A stretch of 64,000 bases of DNA, taken from the NCBI RefSeq assembly GCF_000292915.1, contig NC_018513.1, positions 2,728,001 through 2,792,000 on the forward strand, given 5' to 3'. Position 1 is the first letter of the stretch. Each line of letters opens with the position of its first letter. Shown piece by piece: positions 1-9,963 of this stretch. Under the pieces are notes generated by a model. It was given only the letters and a program-made list of their open reading frames with translations, searched no databases and was not told where the DNA came from. The position numbers and the translations under genes are program-made. This DNA is from Burkholderia cepacia GG4. GTDB lineage: Bacteria; Pseudomonadota; Gammaproteobacteria; Burkholderiales; Burkholderiaceae.

Positions 1-1640
1 GCGATGCCGCACTGCAGCTCAATCTCGGCAATGCGCTGAAGGCGCTCGGCCGGCTCGACGAAGCGATCGACCGCTTTCGCAACGCGCTGACGCTCGCGCC
101 CGAATTTCCGCTCGCGCACTACAACCTCGGCAATGCGTATGCGGCGCTGCAGCGCCACGAGGATGCCGTCGATGCGTTCGGCCGCGCGCTGCGGCTCACG
201 CCCGACGACGCATCGATCCACAACAACCTCGGCAACGCGCTGAATGCGCTCGGCCGCCACGACGACGCGCTCGCCGCGTTCCACCGCGCACTCGAGCTGC
301 GCCCCGGACATGCCGGCGCGCACAACAATCTCGCGATGGCGCTGAGCGCAATGGGCCGGGCCGACGAAGCGATCGCGCACTTCCAGGCCGCGATCGCCGC
401 GCAGCCGCGCTTCGTCGCCGCACATTTCAATCTCGGCAACACGCTGGAAGCGGTCGGCCGTCACGTCGAAGCGGCCGCCGCGTTCGAAGCCGCGCTCGCA
501 CTGCACCCGCCGTTTCCGCTCGCGCTCTTCGGGCTCGCGAACGCGTTGTGCGCGCAGGCGCGCCAGCGCGACGCGCTGCCCTACTACGAACGCGCGGTCG
601 GTCTCGATCCGTCGTTCAGTCTCGCGTGGCTGAACCTCGGCAATGCGCATCACGCGCTCGGGTCACACGAAATGGCGCTGCGCGCGTTCGACCAGGCGCT
701 GCGTGTCGCCCCCGACCTGAAGCTCGCGCAGCTGCACCGCGCCGTCACGCTGCTGACGCTGGGCGACTTCACGCGCGGCCTGCCCGCGTACGAGGCACGC
801 CACGATACGCCGGGGGCGACGCCGCTCGGCACGCTGCCGCGCTGGCAAGGCGAGCCGATTGCGTCGCGCACGCTGCTGATCCGCGCGGAACAGGGCTTCG
901 GCGACACGCTGCAGTTCGTCCGCTTCGTGCCGCTGGCCCGCGCGCGCTGCGCGCGTGTCGTGCTCGAGGTGCAGCCGGAACTCGTGTCGCTGCTCGCACC
1001 GGCTGCAACGCGCTGGCACGTGACGCTTGTCGCGCAAGGCGCGGCGAAACCGCCGGCGGCGGACGTCGCGTGCACGCTGATGAGCCTGCCGTTCCTGCTC
1101 GGGCTGCAACCGGCCGACGTGGTCGCGAGCACGCGCTATCTCGATGCGCCGGACAGCGCGCGCCGCAGCTTTCGCGGCTCGCTCGGCGGCCAGTCGAAAC
1201 GCAAGTTCGGCCTCGCGTGGTCGGGGCGCCAGCAGGCGCAGGAAAACCGCTCGATGCCGTTCGACGCGCTCGCGCCGCTGCTCGCGCTGCCGGACATCGA
1301 CTGGGTCGTGCTGCAGCCGGCACTCGACGACGATGAACGGGCGCGCGTCGATGCGCATCCGCGCGTGCATCGCCTCGACGGCCGGCTCAACGACTTCGCC
1401 GACACGGCCGCGCTGATCGAGCGGCTCGACGGAGTCGTCACGATCGACACGGCGGTCGCGCACGTCGCGGGCGCGCTCGGCAAGCCGCTGTGGATCATGC
1501 TGCCGTTCGCGGCCGACTGGCGCTGGTTCACCGGCGACGACTGTCCGTGGTATCCGCACGCCAGCATTGCCCGCCAGCCCGCACCGGGACAATGGCTCGA
1601 CGCGGCGGCGGCGGTCGCTGGCGCGCTGCGCGACGCCTGA
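1..1640 (+). CDS. TPR protein with C-terminal glycosyltransferase-like domain (5' end cut by window)
   Basis: The reading frame is already open at base 3 and runs to TGA at 1638-1640, so the N-terminus lies outside the window (about 545 residues visible). The first ~230 residues are consecutive 34-residue TPR units with the repeated pattern NLGNAL..LGR.DEA...F..AL. The last ~300 residues resemble the nucleotide-sugar-binding half of GT-B enzymes: the segment IDTAVAHVAGALGKP matches the equivalent VDTGFVHMAHAL of the heptosyltransferase WaaC elsewhere in this window. This TPR plus GT-like arrangement is common in Burkholderia. Substrate and partner are not readable from sequence; protein glycosylation or envelope assembly is only a guess. 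A strong intrinsic terminator follows. Confidence 0.85.
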   Translation, partial: DAALQLNLGNALKALGRLDEAIDRFRNALTLAPEFPLAHYNLGNAYAALQRHEDAVDAFGRALRLTPDDASIHNNLGNALNALGRHDDALAAFHRALELRPGHAGAHNNLAMALSAMGRADEAIAHFQAAIAAQPRFVAAHFNLGNTLEAVGRHVEAAAAFEAALALHPPFPLALFGLANALCAQARQRDALPYYERAVGLDPSFSLAWLNLGNAHHALGSHEMALRAFDQALRVAPDLKLAQLHRAVTLLTLGDFTRGLPAYEARHDTPGATPLGTLPRWQGEPIASRTLLIRAEQGFGDTLQFVRFVPLARARCARVVLEVQPELVSLLAPAATRWHVTLVAQGAAKPPAADVACTLMSLPFLLGLQPADVVASTRYLDAPDSARRSFRGSLGGQSKRKFGLAWSGRQQAQENRSMPFDALAPLLALPDIDWVVLQPALDDDERARVDAHPRVHRLDGRLNDFADTAALIERLDGVVTIDTAVAHVAGALGKPLWIMLPFAADWRWFTGDDCPWYPHASIARQPAPGQWLDAAAAVAGALRDA

Positions 1641-1670
1641 ATGCGTGCAGGCCTCACCTCATACGAACAA

Positions 1671-1697
1671 GGGAGCGCGACGCGCTCCCTTTTTTTA
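1671..1697 (+). terminator. Intrinsic terminator after the TPR gene
   Basis: GGGAGCG CGACG CGCTCCC hairpin followed by seven T residues, 30 bases after the TPR stop codon. Confidence 0.9.
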
Positions 1698-1723
1698 TCT
1701 GACGTGATGCACCGCAGATGGCG

Positions 1724-3016
1724 TCAGGCTGACTTGTACTGGTTGCGCGCCTCGGATGTGCGATACAGCACGAGCGTCGCGATCAGCCCGCAAATCGCGG
1801 CGACGCTGAGCCATAGCCCCGGTGCCGCCTTGTTGCCCGTCTGGTGGATCAGCAACGTCGAGATCGCGGGCGTGAAGCCGCCGATCGTGGTCGCGAGGCT
1901 GTATGCGAGCGAGAATCCGGCCGTGCGCACGTCGGCCGGCATCACTTCGGTCAGCGCGACGACCATCGCGCCGTTGTACGAACCGTACAGGAACGACAGC
2001 CACAGCTCGACCGCGAGCAGCCGCAGGAACGACGGTTCCGCCACGAGCCACAGCACTGCCGGGTAGGCCGACAGCAGCGTGAGGACCGTGAACGCGATCA
2101 GCACCGGGCGGCGTCCGATGCGATCCGACAGCGCGCCGGACAGCGGTAGCCACACGAGGTTGGACAAGCCGACGCACACGGTCACGACGAGCCCGTCGAG
2201 CGACGACAGGTGCAGCACTTCCTTGCCGAACGTCGGCGTATACGCGGTGATCATGTAGAACGACACCGTCGTCATGATCACCATCCCCATGCCGGCAATC
2301 ACGACACCCCAGTTGTCCAGCATCGACTGCATGATCTCGCCCATCGTCGGACGGTGACGCTTCGCGAGGAACTCGTCGGTTTCCTTCAGCGAGCGACGGA
2401 TCAGGAACAGGAACGGCACGATCAGGCAGCCGATCAGGAACGGGATGCGGCCCCACGCGGTCATCTCCTCGGCCGGCAGCACGCGATTCAGCAACACGCC
2501 GACGAACGCGGCGAATACGACCGCCACCTGCTGGCTGCCCGATTGCCACGACGTGTAGAACCCCTTGTGCCCCTTCGTCGCGATCTCGGACAGGTAGACC
2601 GACACGCCGCCGAGTTCGACGCCCGCGGAAAAGCCCTGCAGCAACCGGCCGAGCAGCACGAGCGCCGGCGCGAGCACGCCGATCGTGGCGTAGCCGGGCA
2701 CCGACGCCACCGCCAGCGTGCCGAGCGCCATCAGCCCCAGCGTCAGGATCAGCCCCTTGCGGCGACCATGATGGTCGATGTACGCGCCAAGCACGATCGC
2801 ACCGACCGGCCGCATCAGGAACCCCGCGCCGAACACCGACAGCGACAGCATCAGCGACGCGAACGCGTTGCCGCTCGGAAAGTAGGTTTTCGCGATGGCC
2901 GACGCGTAATACCCGTAGACCATGAAGTCGTACATTTCGAGGAAGTTGCCGCTGACGACCCGGAACACGGTCCGGACTTTCGATTCCTGCGCGACGGCGG
3001 GTGTTGCTGTGGACAT
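1724..3016 (-). CDS. MFS proton symporter, citrate/tricarballylate type (MHS family)
   Basis: A 430-residue, twelve-segment major facilitator. The start [10 protein letters not shown] at 3016 is chosen over the longer frame because it is preceded by a GAGAG Shine-Dalgarno and is followed at once by the family N-terminus [19 protein letters not shown]. The loop 2-3 signature with DHHGRRKGL, the [10 protein letters not shown] motif and the ETDEFL loop between the halves are typical of metabolite:H+ symporters of the CitA/TcuC group. By family it would import citrate or a related tricarboxylate with a proton at the inner membrane. No tricarballylate-catabolic genes are adjacent, so citrate is the more likely substrate, but this is inference. 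Confidence 0.88.
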   Translation of the reverse strand: MSTATPAVAQESKVRTVFRVVSGNFLEMYDFMVYGYYASAIAKTYFPSGNAFASLMLSLSVFGAGFLMRPVGAIVLGAYIDHHGRRKGLILTLGLMALGTLAVASVPGYATIGVLAPALVLLGRLLQGFSAGVELGGVSVYLSEIATKGHKGFYTSWQSGSQQVAVVFAAFVGVLLNRVLPAEEMTAWGRIPFLIGCLIVPFLFLIRRSLKETDEFLAKRHRPTMGEIMQSMLDNWGVVIAGMGMVIMTTVSFYMITAYTPTFGKEVLHLSSLDGLVVTVCVGLSNLVWLPLSGALSDRIGRRPVLIAFTVLTLLSAYPAVLWLVAEPSFLRLLAVELWLSFLYGSYNGAMVVALTEVMPADVRTAGFSLAYSLATTIGGFTPAISTLLIHQTGNKAAPGLWLSVAAICGLIATLVLYRTSEARNQYKSA

Positions 3017-3363
3017 GTTTTTCTCTCGGCGCGGATGGCGCGACATCCGCGCCGGGTGGATCCGACGATGTGTATCGCACCGGCCCGGCGCGCACGGACA
3101 TCGCTGCCCGCCGGCGGCAGGTCGCGCAACGATGCGCACGCCGGCATGGTCGCAAATGATGCCATGTGACGCCGACAGTTGCCTTGTAGCGAGCCTGCGG
3201 TTGCCGACCCTGCGATCGGCTCGTACGAATCGCCTCGAAAGGCGCGCCAGAATCAGATTTGTCCGATCGACCGATCGCCGTCGCCTGACCACAATGTCAC
3301 GATTTGCGACGATATCCGCGCCGCGCCAGCATGGGCCCCCGTGTCGCACGGCGTACCTCCCTC
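3017..3363. other. Intergenic region between divergent genes
   Basis: About 350 bp separate the leftward symporter from the rightward proline-rich ORF. I see no convincing gene; both promoters should lie here, but neither shows a clear -35/-10 pair. Confidence 0.5.
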
Positions 3364-4299
3364 ATGACCCCATCGCCCCTCGTTTCCGTCGAAGGCACGC
3401 TCGCCCGCCCTCGCGCTACCCCGCTCGACGGCGTGCCGCCATTCGGCCGCGAATGGACGTTCGGCGGCACGCCCGCCGACCGACCCGGCAGGCGCTGTCT
3501 CGCCACGCTGACGACCTCATGCATCGACGTCGACACACCGCACCGCACGTGCCGCTGGCAACCGGTGCTCGCGGCCCCGCCGGCGTCGGCCGGGGCGCCG
3601 CTCGTGCCGGCCGACGCCCCGGCCCGGTCGCCCCGACGGACGGCCGATCTCACGCATGACCGGCGTGCGGTGCATGCCGCGTGCTGGAGCGTCGGCGCGC
3701 TCGGCATCATCGGCTGGTTGATCGCCGCGCACGAACCGTTCCCGGCTTTCGCGCCTGCGCCCGCGATTCAGATCGCTGGCGACGTGCCGGCGCATGCCAC
3801 GCATTCGACGGGTACCGTGCGGATCGCCGCAGTTGCGCCTGTCGCGCCGGCGCCGTCACCGGCACCCGCGCGGCACACCGCGGCACAACCGGTCGCGGCA
3901 CCCGCCAGTTCCGCGCCGCGGTACAACGCGACGCCACACGTACGGCACACCACCACCGCATCGCCGCCAGCGCCAGCGCCAGCGCCGGCGCCGGCGTCGC
4001 CACGTCGGCCGAGCGGCAAGCGCATGCCAACTGTACACACCCGTGCATCCTCCGCGCCCCGCCCGCCGGTCGCGCCCGTCGCAGCGCGCACGCCGCCCCA
4101 CGAGCGGCTCGACCCGCTGCCGCACCCGAGCGCAACGCACGACCTGCTCGACGATCCGCTCACGCTGATCGCGATGGCGAACGCGCTGCACGCCGATCGC
4201 CCCGCACGCGCGGCAGACGCAGCGGCGACAGAGTTCGACTGGACGTCGCAACTGTCGCACCGCCGCCTGACCGACGCGCCCGGCACGTTGCGGCGCTGA
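3364..4299 (+). CDS. Hypothetical Ala/Pro-rich single-pass membrane protein
   Basis: A 311-residue ORF starting at ATG 3364 (an in-frame ATG 60 bases upstream is possible). I do not recognise a family. Around residues 100-120 there is one hydrophobic stretch (ACWSVGALGIIGWLIA) that could be a membrane anchor. The ~90 residues before it are polar and ~180 after it are Ala/Pro/Arg-rich low complexity, including an (AP)n run near 3970-4000. The topology resembles TonB-like or cell-envelope linker proteins, but no C-terminal TonB domain is seen. An intrinsic terminator sits 12 bases after the stop. Low-complexity GC-rich ORFs can be spurious, so its reality is uncertain. Confidence 0.5.
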   Translation: MTPSPLVSVEGTLARPRATPLDGVPPFGREWTFGGTPADRPGRRCLATLTTSCIDVDTPHRTCRWQPVLAAPPASAGAPLVPADAPARSPRRTADLTHDRRAVHAACWSVGALGIIGWLIAAHEPFPAFAPAPAIQIAGDVPAHATHSTGTVRIAAVAPVAPAPSPAPARHTAAQPVAAPASSAPRYNATPHVRHTTTASPPAPAPAPAPASPRRPSGKRMPTVHTRASSAPRPPVAPVAARTPPHERLDPLPHPSATHDLLDDPLTLIAMANALHADRPARAADAAATEFDWTSQLSHRRLTDAPGTLRR

Positions 4300-4310
4300 C
4301 GGCCACCCAA

Positions 4311-4346
4311 TAAAAAAACCCGGCGATGACTGCTTCGCCGGGTTTC
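4311..4346 (-). terminator. Intrinsic terminator shared by convergent genes
   Basis: CCCGGCG and CGCCGGG arms around a 10-base loop. A seven-A run on the left gives a strong U tract for the leftward DUF2968 gene; the right side (TTTCGTT) gives a weaker one for the rightward ORF. Confidence 0.85.
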
Positions 4347-4379
4347 GTTCGTCCGTCGATCCGTCGGATCGACACATCG

Positions 4380-5123
4380 TCACTTGCGCGCGGGCAACCC
4401 CGTTTCGGTCTGCCGCTCGAGTTGCCGCACCTGCTCCTGCAGATCGCGCAACTGCATCTGCGCCGCCCGCTTCTCGACCTGCAGCGCCTGCGTCTGCTCC
4501 TGCGCCGACTTCTGCCGCTGCGCGACCTCGGCCTGCTGGCTGCGCGCGACGCTCAGGTCGGCCTGCAGTTGCTGCGCGCGATTCGCCTGCAGTGCGATCA
4601 CGCGCTCGAGGAACGTCTTCTGCGCCTGCAATTCGGTGCGACGGATCTCGACGTCCGCGAGCTGCGCAGTCTGCTGCACGAAGTTCGCATACACCATCTC
4701 CGCGCGGCTCTTCTCCTGCGACTTGATCACGCGCCACAGATGCTTGTCCTGGAACAGCGCGACGTAATACGTCATCTCGCGCGGATCGAACATCAGGCTC
4801 GCGCCATAGCTGCCGTTGTAGGTGGTACGCATCTCGACGATCCGAGCGTCGTGCAGCAACTGCGTGAGTTCGGCGACGTTGCCTTGCGCGGTGGCGTCCG
4901 TCGCGGCCGCCGCCGAAACCGCCGGCGCGGCATTGCCGCTCAGGCTCGTCACCGCGGGGCGGGTGCCCGCGACGGGTGCGGTCGCATCGGCGGACCACAC
5001 CGCGCCCGCGTACGCGCAGGCGACCATCGCAACGATCCACGTTGCGCATCGTGCAGGGGAAAAATCTCGGAAGGCCAACGTCAGACTCCGGCGAACGAAT
5101 CGGGAGCCGCGATTATCGTTCAA
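4380..5123 (-). CDS. DUF2968 family exported protein
   Basis: 247 residues. After a basic N-terminus there is a hydrophobic segment (WIVAMVACAYAGAVWSA) that looks like a signal peptide or anchor. A globular part follows (residues ~80-140, containing RTTYNGSYGASLMFDPREMTYY), then a long heptad-rich coiled coil from about 140 to the end (repeated Q, E, R and L). This matches the DUF2968 family, which I know mainly from Burkholderia and relatives. It is probably periplasmic. No function is established. It stands alone, with a strong terminator immediately downstream and convergent transcription beyond. Confidence 0.82.
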   Translation of the reverse strand: MNDNRGSRFVRRSLTLAFRDFSPARCATWIVAMVACAYAGAVWSADATAPVAGTRPAVTSLSGNAAPAVSAAAATDATAQGNVAELTQLLHDARIVEMRTTYNGSYGASLMFDPREMTYYVALFQDKHLWRVIKSQEKSRAEMVYANFVQQTAQLADVEIRRTELQAQKTFLERVIALQANRAQQLQADLSVARSQQAEVAQRQKSAQEQTQALQVEKRAAQMQLRDLQEQVRQLERQTETGLPARK

Positions 5124-5192
5124 AACGAAACGGCCGCATCTCGAAATTGACGGGATGCGGCCGGCCTTCCTGCGAGGCTATGCAAGCGTCGG

Positions 5193-6359
5193 CTACAGGC
5201 GCGTTTCGCGTGCCGAGCGCAGGAATGCATCGAGCAGCGGCGTGCAGTCGAGCAACTCGCTACCGCCCGCGCGATGAAACTCCGGGTGCCATTGCACGCC
5301 GACGACGAACGGCGCGCGCCGGTAGCGGATGCCCTCGATGATCCCGTCGCCCGCGGACACGGCCTCGATGTTCAGGTCGCGGCCGAGATCGCGGATCGCC
5401 TGATGGTGGATCGAGTTGACGATCGCTTCGCTGCGCCCGGGGAACATGCTCGCGAGCGTCGACGAGTCGGGGAAGCGGATCGCGTGGCGATGCTGGTCGT
5501 AATGCTCGCTCACGTGCGCATTCGCGGTCGGCACATCGGTCGCGATGTCCTGGTACAGCGACCCGCCGAACGCGACGTTGATCAGCTGGCAGCCCCGGCA
5601 CACGCCGAGCACCGGCTTGCCGGACTCGACGAACTCGTGAAACAGCTCGAGCTCGTACATGTCGCGCACGCGGTCGCCAGGCCATTCGGGACGCGCATCC
5701 GACGCCGCGTAGGTTTGCGGCGACACGTCGGCGCCGCCTTGCAGCAGCAGGCCGTCGAGGTGCTTCGCGTAGTCACGCAGGCGGATGTTGCTCGGATGCA
5801 GCATGCCCTGATGACCGACGGTCGGAATCATGAACACGAGCACGTCGCGCGACATCACCCAGTGCGCGATCGATTCCTCGAGATACTGCAGCGTCTTGCC
5901 GCGCAGCCCCTTCGCACCCGGCTCCGGATGGAAGATCCGCGCCGACACGCCGATGCGCAGCGTGCGCTGCGTGATGCGCTGGCCGGCACGGTCGAACATC
6001 CGTCGTGCGCGCGCCGCGATGATCCGGCCGAACACCGACCACGGCGTGTCGCTTTGTTTCAGGTAAGCCGGCGGCACATTCTGCGCGCTGGCGGGCGGCG
6101 GTCGCGGCGTGTCGAAATCGGGCTGCGCGCCGAAGCCGGGCGGCGGTGCACCAGGTTTCGGCGGCGCTGTACTGCTGCCGGCGGCAGCGCCCGGCTCGGA
6201 CGCGGCCGTGACCGGCGATGCGCCGTCCACCGCGACGTGCTGCGCAGCGGCAGGCGCGGCGAGCGCATCGGGCGTTTTCGCCGAATCGGAACGGGGGGAA
6301 TTGGAAGAAGCGGAAGAGGTGCCGGGCAGACCGGCCGGGGAAGGCGTGTTTTCGCTCAT
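5193..6359 (-). CDS. Gamma-glutamyl-gamma-aminobutyrate hydrolase-like class I glutamine amidotransferase (peptidase C26)
   Basis: 388 residues from ATG 6359 (MSENTPSPAG). The first ~110 residues are a disordered Ala/Pro/Ser/Gly-rich extension not found in PuuD itself. From ~140 on it is the class I amidotransferase fold: the nucleophile elbow PVLGVCRGCQLINVAFGG carries the catalytic Cys and GVQWHPEFH carries the catalytic His. A start further upstream at 6506 is open but would add an atypical sequence. By family it hydrolyses gamma-glutamyl amides, for example in putrescine degradation, though no other puu genes are adjacent. It is transcribed away from the GntR gene, with inverted repeats in the shared intergenic region. 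Confidence 0.85.
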   Translation of the reverse strand: MSENTPSPAGLPGTSSASSNSPRSDSAKTPDALAAPAAAQHVAVDGASPVTAASEPGAAAGSSTAPPKPGAPPPGFGAQPDFDTPRPPPASAQNVPPAYLKQSDTPWSVFGRIIAARARRMFDRAGQRITQRTLRIGVSARIFHPEPGAKGLRGKTLQYLEESIAHWVMSRDVLVFMIPTVGHQGMLHPSNIRLRDYAKHLDGLLLQGGADVSPQTYAASDARPEWPGDRVRDMYELELFHEFVESGKPVLGVCRGCQLINVAFGGSLYQDIATDVPTANAHVSEHYDQHRHAIRFPDSSTLASMFPGRSEAIVNSIHHQAIRDLGRDLNIEAVSAGDGIIEGIRYRRAPFVVGVQWHPEFHRAGGSELLDCTPLLDAFLRSARETRL

Positions 6360-6440
6360 GACGATGGTCTGGTACGTCGCTCGCGCGCATTGGATTGACG
6401 AGGATTCATTATGCTTCAGTGCACGATCGCGCGGTAAACC

Positions 6441-6466
6441 TGCAACATCCTGTCGATATTGTTGCA
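6441..6466. promoter_or_regulatory. Inverted repeat TGCAACA-N12-TGTTGCA
   Basis: Perfect 7-base arms separated by 12 bases, in the divergent promoter region between the C26 hydrolase and the GntR gene. A regulator-binding site is likely; which protein binds is unknown. Confidence 0.45.
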
Positions 6467-6545
6467 AGTCGTCGCATGCCGCGCCGGACACATCGCCGCC
6501 GCCCATCTGGCGGCATCAGGACATCGGCAAGCAGGCTGGACATCA

Positions 6546-6557
6546 GTGATATATCAC
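6546..6557. promoter_or_regulatory. Palindrome GTGATATATCAC, candidate GntR operator
   Basis: Perfect 12-base palindrome in an AT-rich patch about 80 bases before the GntR-type start codon. The position suggests autoregulation; this is inference from location and symmetry. Confidence 0.5.
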
Positions 6558-6638
6558 AATAATATCCATGCATCGTCCACGCTACCCGATCGCCCCCGCC
6601 ATGATCGTGCCCCGTCCGGCCGCCGCGCCGCCGCCCGC

Positions 6639-7319
6639 ATGAACGCCCTGACCGACGCCCCGCAAGACCGGCCCGCCGCATCGGCGGTCAGCCTCGCCGA
6701 CCGCGCGTACACGCTGATCCAGCGCGACATCATCACGATGCGCCTGAAGCCGGGCGCCGCACTCAACGAAGCCGACCTCGTCGCGCGCACCGGCATCGGC
6801 CGCACCCCCGTTCACCAGGCCGTGCACCGGCTGGTGCTCGAAGGGCTGCTGTCCGTGATGCCGCGCAAGGGCTTGATGGTGCAGCCGCTGTCGCTCGACG
6901 ACATCGTCGCGGTGATCGACGTGCGGCGCATCAACGAAGCGCACTGCGTCGAACTCGCCGCGCGCCATGCGACGCCCGACGATCTCGCGCGCATGGCCGC
7001 GCTGCTCGACGACGGGCAGGCCTGTATCGACACGCACGACGTCGAGGGCATGATGGAGCTCGACCGTGCGTTTCATCAGACGATCGCCGCCGCAGCGCGC
7101 AACACGGTGCTCGCGGAGATACTGCGCGCGCTGCACGAGCGCTCGCTGCGCTTCTGGTTCGTCACGCTGTCCGAGCCGCACCATCTGTCCGACGTCCAGC
7201 ACGAACACCGCGAACTGTTCGAGCGGCTGGCCGCGCACGACGCCGTCGGCGCGCGCGCAGCCGTCGAACGCCATATCGATTCGTTTCGCGCCACTCTTGT
7301 CCAACGTCTTCGCCCCTGA
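6639..7319 (+). CDS. GntR family transcriptional regulator, FadR/FCD subfamily
   Basis: 226 residues from ATG 6639. Residues ~20-85 form the winged helix (LADRAYTLIQRDIITMRLKPGAALNEADLVARTGIG in two adjoining stretches, then RTPVHQAVHRLVLEGLL), the classic GntR signature. Residues ~95-225 are the all-helical FCD ligand domain, with conserved D/H positions (MELDRAFH, EHRELFERL) that usually hold a metal. The stop is seven bases before the amidase ATG, so the two genes form one unit. The regulator probably responds to the amidase substrate or product. A 12-base palindrome upstream may be its operator. Confidence 0.9.
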   Translation: MNALTDAPQDRPAASAVSLADRAYTLIQRDIITMRLKPGAALNEADLVARTGIGRTPVHQAVHRLVLEGLLSVMPRKGLMVQPLSLDDIVAVIDVRRINEAHCVELAARHATPDDLARMAALLDDGQACIDTHDVEGMMELDRAFHQTIAAAARNTVLAEILRALHERSLRFWFVTLSEPHHLSDVQHEHRELFERLAAHDAVGARAAVERHIDSFRATLVQRLRP

Positions 7320-7326
7320 GCCGCCC

Positions 7327-8703
7327 ATGACCACTTTCACGCCCTTTCCCCCGCTCGCCCAACTCGCCGCCGACCTCGCCGCCGGCCGGACCACGAGCCG
7401 CGCGCTCGTCGACGTCGCGCTCGAACGGATCGCCGATCCGTCGGGCCAGGGCGCGGCCGTCTTCACCGAAGTCGACGCCGACAATGCGCGCACGGCCGCC
7501 GACGCGCACGATCGGCTGCGCGCCGCGGGCACCGTGCTGTCGCCGCTCGCGGGCATCCCCGTGTCGGTGAAGGATCTGTTCGACGTCGCGGGCCAGGTGA
7601 CGCGCGCCGGTTCGCGCGTGCTCGACGGCGCGCCGCCCGCGAAGGCCGATGCGGTCGCCGTCGCGCGGCTCAAGCGCGCGGGCGCGGTGCTGGTCGGCCG
7701 CACCAACATGAGCGAGTTCGCGTTCTCGGGGCTCGGGCTGAACCCGCACTTCGGCACGCCGCGCTCGCCGTACCGTCGCGACGTGCCGGGCGATGCACGA
7801 ATCGCCGGCGGCTCGTCGTCCGGCGCGGCCGCGTCCGTCGCCGACGGGATGGCGGCCGTCGCGCTCGGCACCGACACCGGCGGCTCGATCCGCATTCCCG
7901 CCGCCCTGTGCGGGCTCACGGGCTTCAAGCCGACCGCGAGCCGGATCCCGACGCAAGGCGGTGTGCCGCTGTCGACCACGCTCGACTCGTTCGGCCCGAT
8001 CGGCCTGACGGTGGCATGCTGCGCGCTCGTCGACCGGATGCTCGCCGGCCTCGAGCCGCATGTGCCGGCCGTGCGGCCGCTCGAAGGCGTGCGGCTCGGC
8101 GTGCTGACCAACTATGTCACGGACGGCGTCGACGCCGACGTCGCCGCCGCGCTCGACGCGTCGCTCAAGCATCTCGAGGCCGCCGGCGCGATCGTCACGG
8201 AAGTGCGTTTTTCCGCGCTCGACCGGTTGCCGGACATCAACCGTTTCGGCTTCTCGCCGATCGAGGCGTACGCGTGGCATCGCCCGCTGCTCGCGCAGCA
8301 CCGCGATCAATACGACCCGCGCGTGCTCTCGCGCATCCTGAAGGGCGAACCGGCGAGCGCGGCCGACTATCTCGACCTGCTCGCCGCACGCGCGGCCATG
8401 CTGGACGAAGCGGCGCACACGGTCTGGTCGCGCTTCGACGCGCTCGTCGCGCCGACGGTGCCGGTCGTGCCGCCCCGCATCGCTGAACTCGAAGCGGACG
8501 ACGCCGCGTTCACGCGCGCCAATGCGCTGATCCTGCGCAACCCGAGCGCGTTCAACTTCCTGGACGCGTGCGCGCTGTCGTTGCCGTGCCATCCGCGCGA
8601 CGCGGCGCCGGTCGGCCTGATGCTCGCGGCCGCGCCGCATCGCGATGACGCGCTGCTCGCGATCGGCCAGTCGGTCGAGGCCGTGCTGAACACCATCCGG
8701 TGA
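7327..8703 (+). CDS. Amidase, amidase-signature family
   Basis: 458 residues. The amidase-signature Ser-cisSer-Lys triad is complete: Lys in PVSVKDLFD, the cis-Ser in the [10 protein letters not shown] loop and the nucleophile in [16 protein letters not shown]. Length and C-terminus fit the GatA-like/AtzE group rather than a true GatA, since no gatB or gatC is nearby. It would hydrolyse a small amide to a carboxylate and ammonia in the cytoplasm; the substrate cannot be read from sequence. It is preceded by its GntR regulator. A perfect 11-base inverted repeat (8723-8733 with 8749-8759) follows but lacks a T tract. Confidence 0.9.
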   Translation: MTTFTPFPPLAQLAADLAAGRTTSRALVDVALERIADPSGQGAAVFTEVDADNARTAADAHDRLRAAGTVLSPLAGIPVSVKDLFDVAGQVTRAGSRVLDGAPPAKADAVAVARLKRAGAVLVGRTNMSEFAFSGLGLNPHFGTPRSPYRRDVPGDARIAGGSSSGAAASVADGMAAVALGTDTGGSIRIPAALCGLTGFKPTASRIPTQGGVPLSTTLDSFGPIGLTVACCALVDRMLAGLEPHVPAVRPLEGVRLGVLTNYVTDGVDADVAAALDASLKHLEAAGAIVTEVRFSALDRLPDINRFGFSPIEAYAWHRPLLAQHRDQYDPRVLSRILKGEPASAADYLDLLAARAAMLDEAAHTVWSRFDALVAPTVPVVPPRIAELEADDAAFTRANALILRNPSAFNFLDACALSLPCHPRDAAPVGLMLAAAPHRDDALLAIGQSVEAVLNTIR

Positions 8704-8845
8704 CGGCCCGGACGGAATGATGGCGTGCGGCACACCGGGTGTGGCGGGGTGCCGCACGCGCGCGCTGTCAGTTTCGTGCCAGATCGTTCGCGCTAAAATC
8801 GCACGATTGTTTATCGGACCGACCAACGACAGGAACCCCGCCGAC

Positions 8846-9358
8846 ATGAATGACACCTCGCTCGCACTCCGCCGTGAACGCCGCCTGCTGATGCTGCTCG
8901 GCTGGGCGTGCATCGCCCTGCTGGCCGGCGCGCTGTACCTGCAGTACGTGAAGAACGAGGATCCGTGCCCGCTGTGCATCATCCAGCGCTACTTCTTCGC
9001 GGCGATCGGGATCTTCGCGTTCCTGGCGGCCGGGATGCGCAACTGGCGCGGCATCTGGGTGCTCGAGCTGCTGATCGCGATCGCCGCGGCCGGCGGCGTC
9101 GGCACGGCCGCGCGGCACCTGTCGATCCAGATGAATCCGGGCTTCAGCTGCGGCTTCGACACGCTGCAGCCGATCGTCGACAGCCTGCCGCCCGCCCAAT
9201 GGTTCCCCGGCATGTTCAAGGTCGCCGGCCTGTGCGAGACGGTCTACCCGCCGATCTTCGGCATCCTGCTGCCCGGCTGGGCGCTGATCGGCTTCGCCGT
9301 GATCCTGATTGCCGTCGTCTCGAGCCTCTGGCGCCATCGCCGCAAGCTTGCAGCCTGA
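8846..9358 (+). CDS. dsbB: Disulfide bond formation protein B
   Basis: 170 residues from ATG 8846 ([15 protein letters not shown]); the longer upstream frame is not family-like. Four transmembrane segments. The first periplasmic loop carries the CxxC pair ([12 protein letters not shown]) that reduces quinone. The second loop carries the other Cys pair (FSCGF and GLCETVYP) that reoxidises DsbA. Ubiquinone-linked inner-membrane oxidase of the periplasmic disulfide pathway. A TAAAAT -10 lies at 8794-8799. No dsbA in the window. Confidence 0.95.
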   Translation: MNDTSLALRRERRLLMLLGWACIALLAGALYLQYVKNEDPCPLCIIQRYFFAAIGIFAFLAAGMRNWRGIWVLELLIAIAAAGGVGTAARHLSIQMNPGFSCGFDTLQPIVDSLPPAQWFPGMFKVAGLCETVYPPIFGILLPGWALIGFAVILIAVVSSLWRHRRKLAA

Positions 9359-9963
9359 CCGGCCGCGCGGCCCGGCCGACCGGTCGGCGCCGCGTCGCCG
9401 GCCCTGGTTCGCCCGGCCAGGCCGGCGACGTCCGCTGCGGCCGCACCCTGCCGGCCGCGCGTAAACACCTACCCCCACCGCCGCCCGGATTTCCGGGCGA
9501 ACACGCATCGCGCGACAGCGGCGCTTACGCCCCGCCGCGCGTGCGTTTCGGCCCGATGCCCGCGCATCGGCACCCCGATCCCGCGCGGCGGGCCTATGAT
9601 CGACATGATCGCTGTCTGATAGCCCGGATCACCGCCCGGCGATGTTCCCGTCGCCTTGCGGTGCTATCTTCGCGGCTGGATGGCGATCTACGTGCGCGAG
9701 GCCAGGCGGTCTCACCTCCTGCGTAACGCGCGCCTGATCCGCAATGTCGACTGGATTCATATGACAACGCAAACCATCCGCATCCGTCACCCTCATGGCG
9801 TCCGCATGTTCCGCGGCGTCGTGCGCGCGCGCCTTCGGCGCCCTGCCGCCGCACCGCATCAGTCGTGCGGCCAGCCCGCGCCGCTCCCGTCCGTCCTCGT
9901 TGCCGCCGCGCCCGCCAGCCCGCGCCGCGCGTCGTGCCGCGTCGTCCCGAACGGAGCGCGCTG
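9359..9963. other. 605-bp gap between dsbB and xdhC
   Basis: GC-rich spacer. Several open frames cross it, the best being 9656-9964 on the plus strand, but their Arg/Pro/Ala-rich translations show no family or ribosome-binding site. I see no supported gene. The promoter of the purine operon should lie here. Confidence 0.5.

Noticed and set aside
8723..8759. Perfect 11-base inverted repeat after the amidase gene
   Set aside because: Lacks a T tract and has a 15-base loop, so not called an intrinsic terminator; could still be a weak or factor-dependent one.
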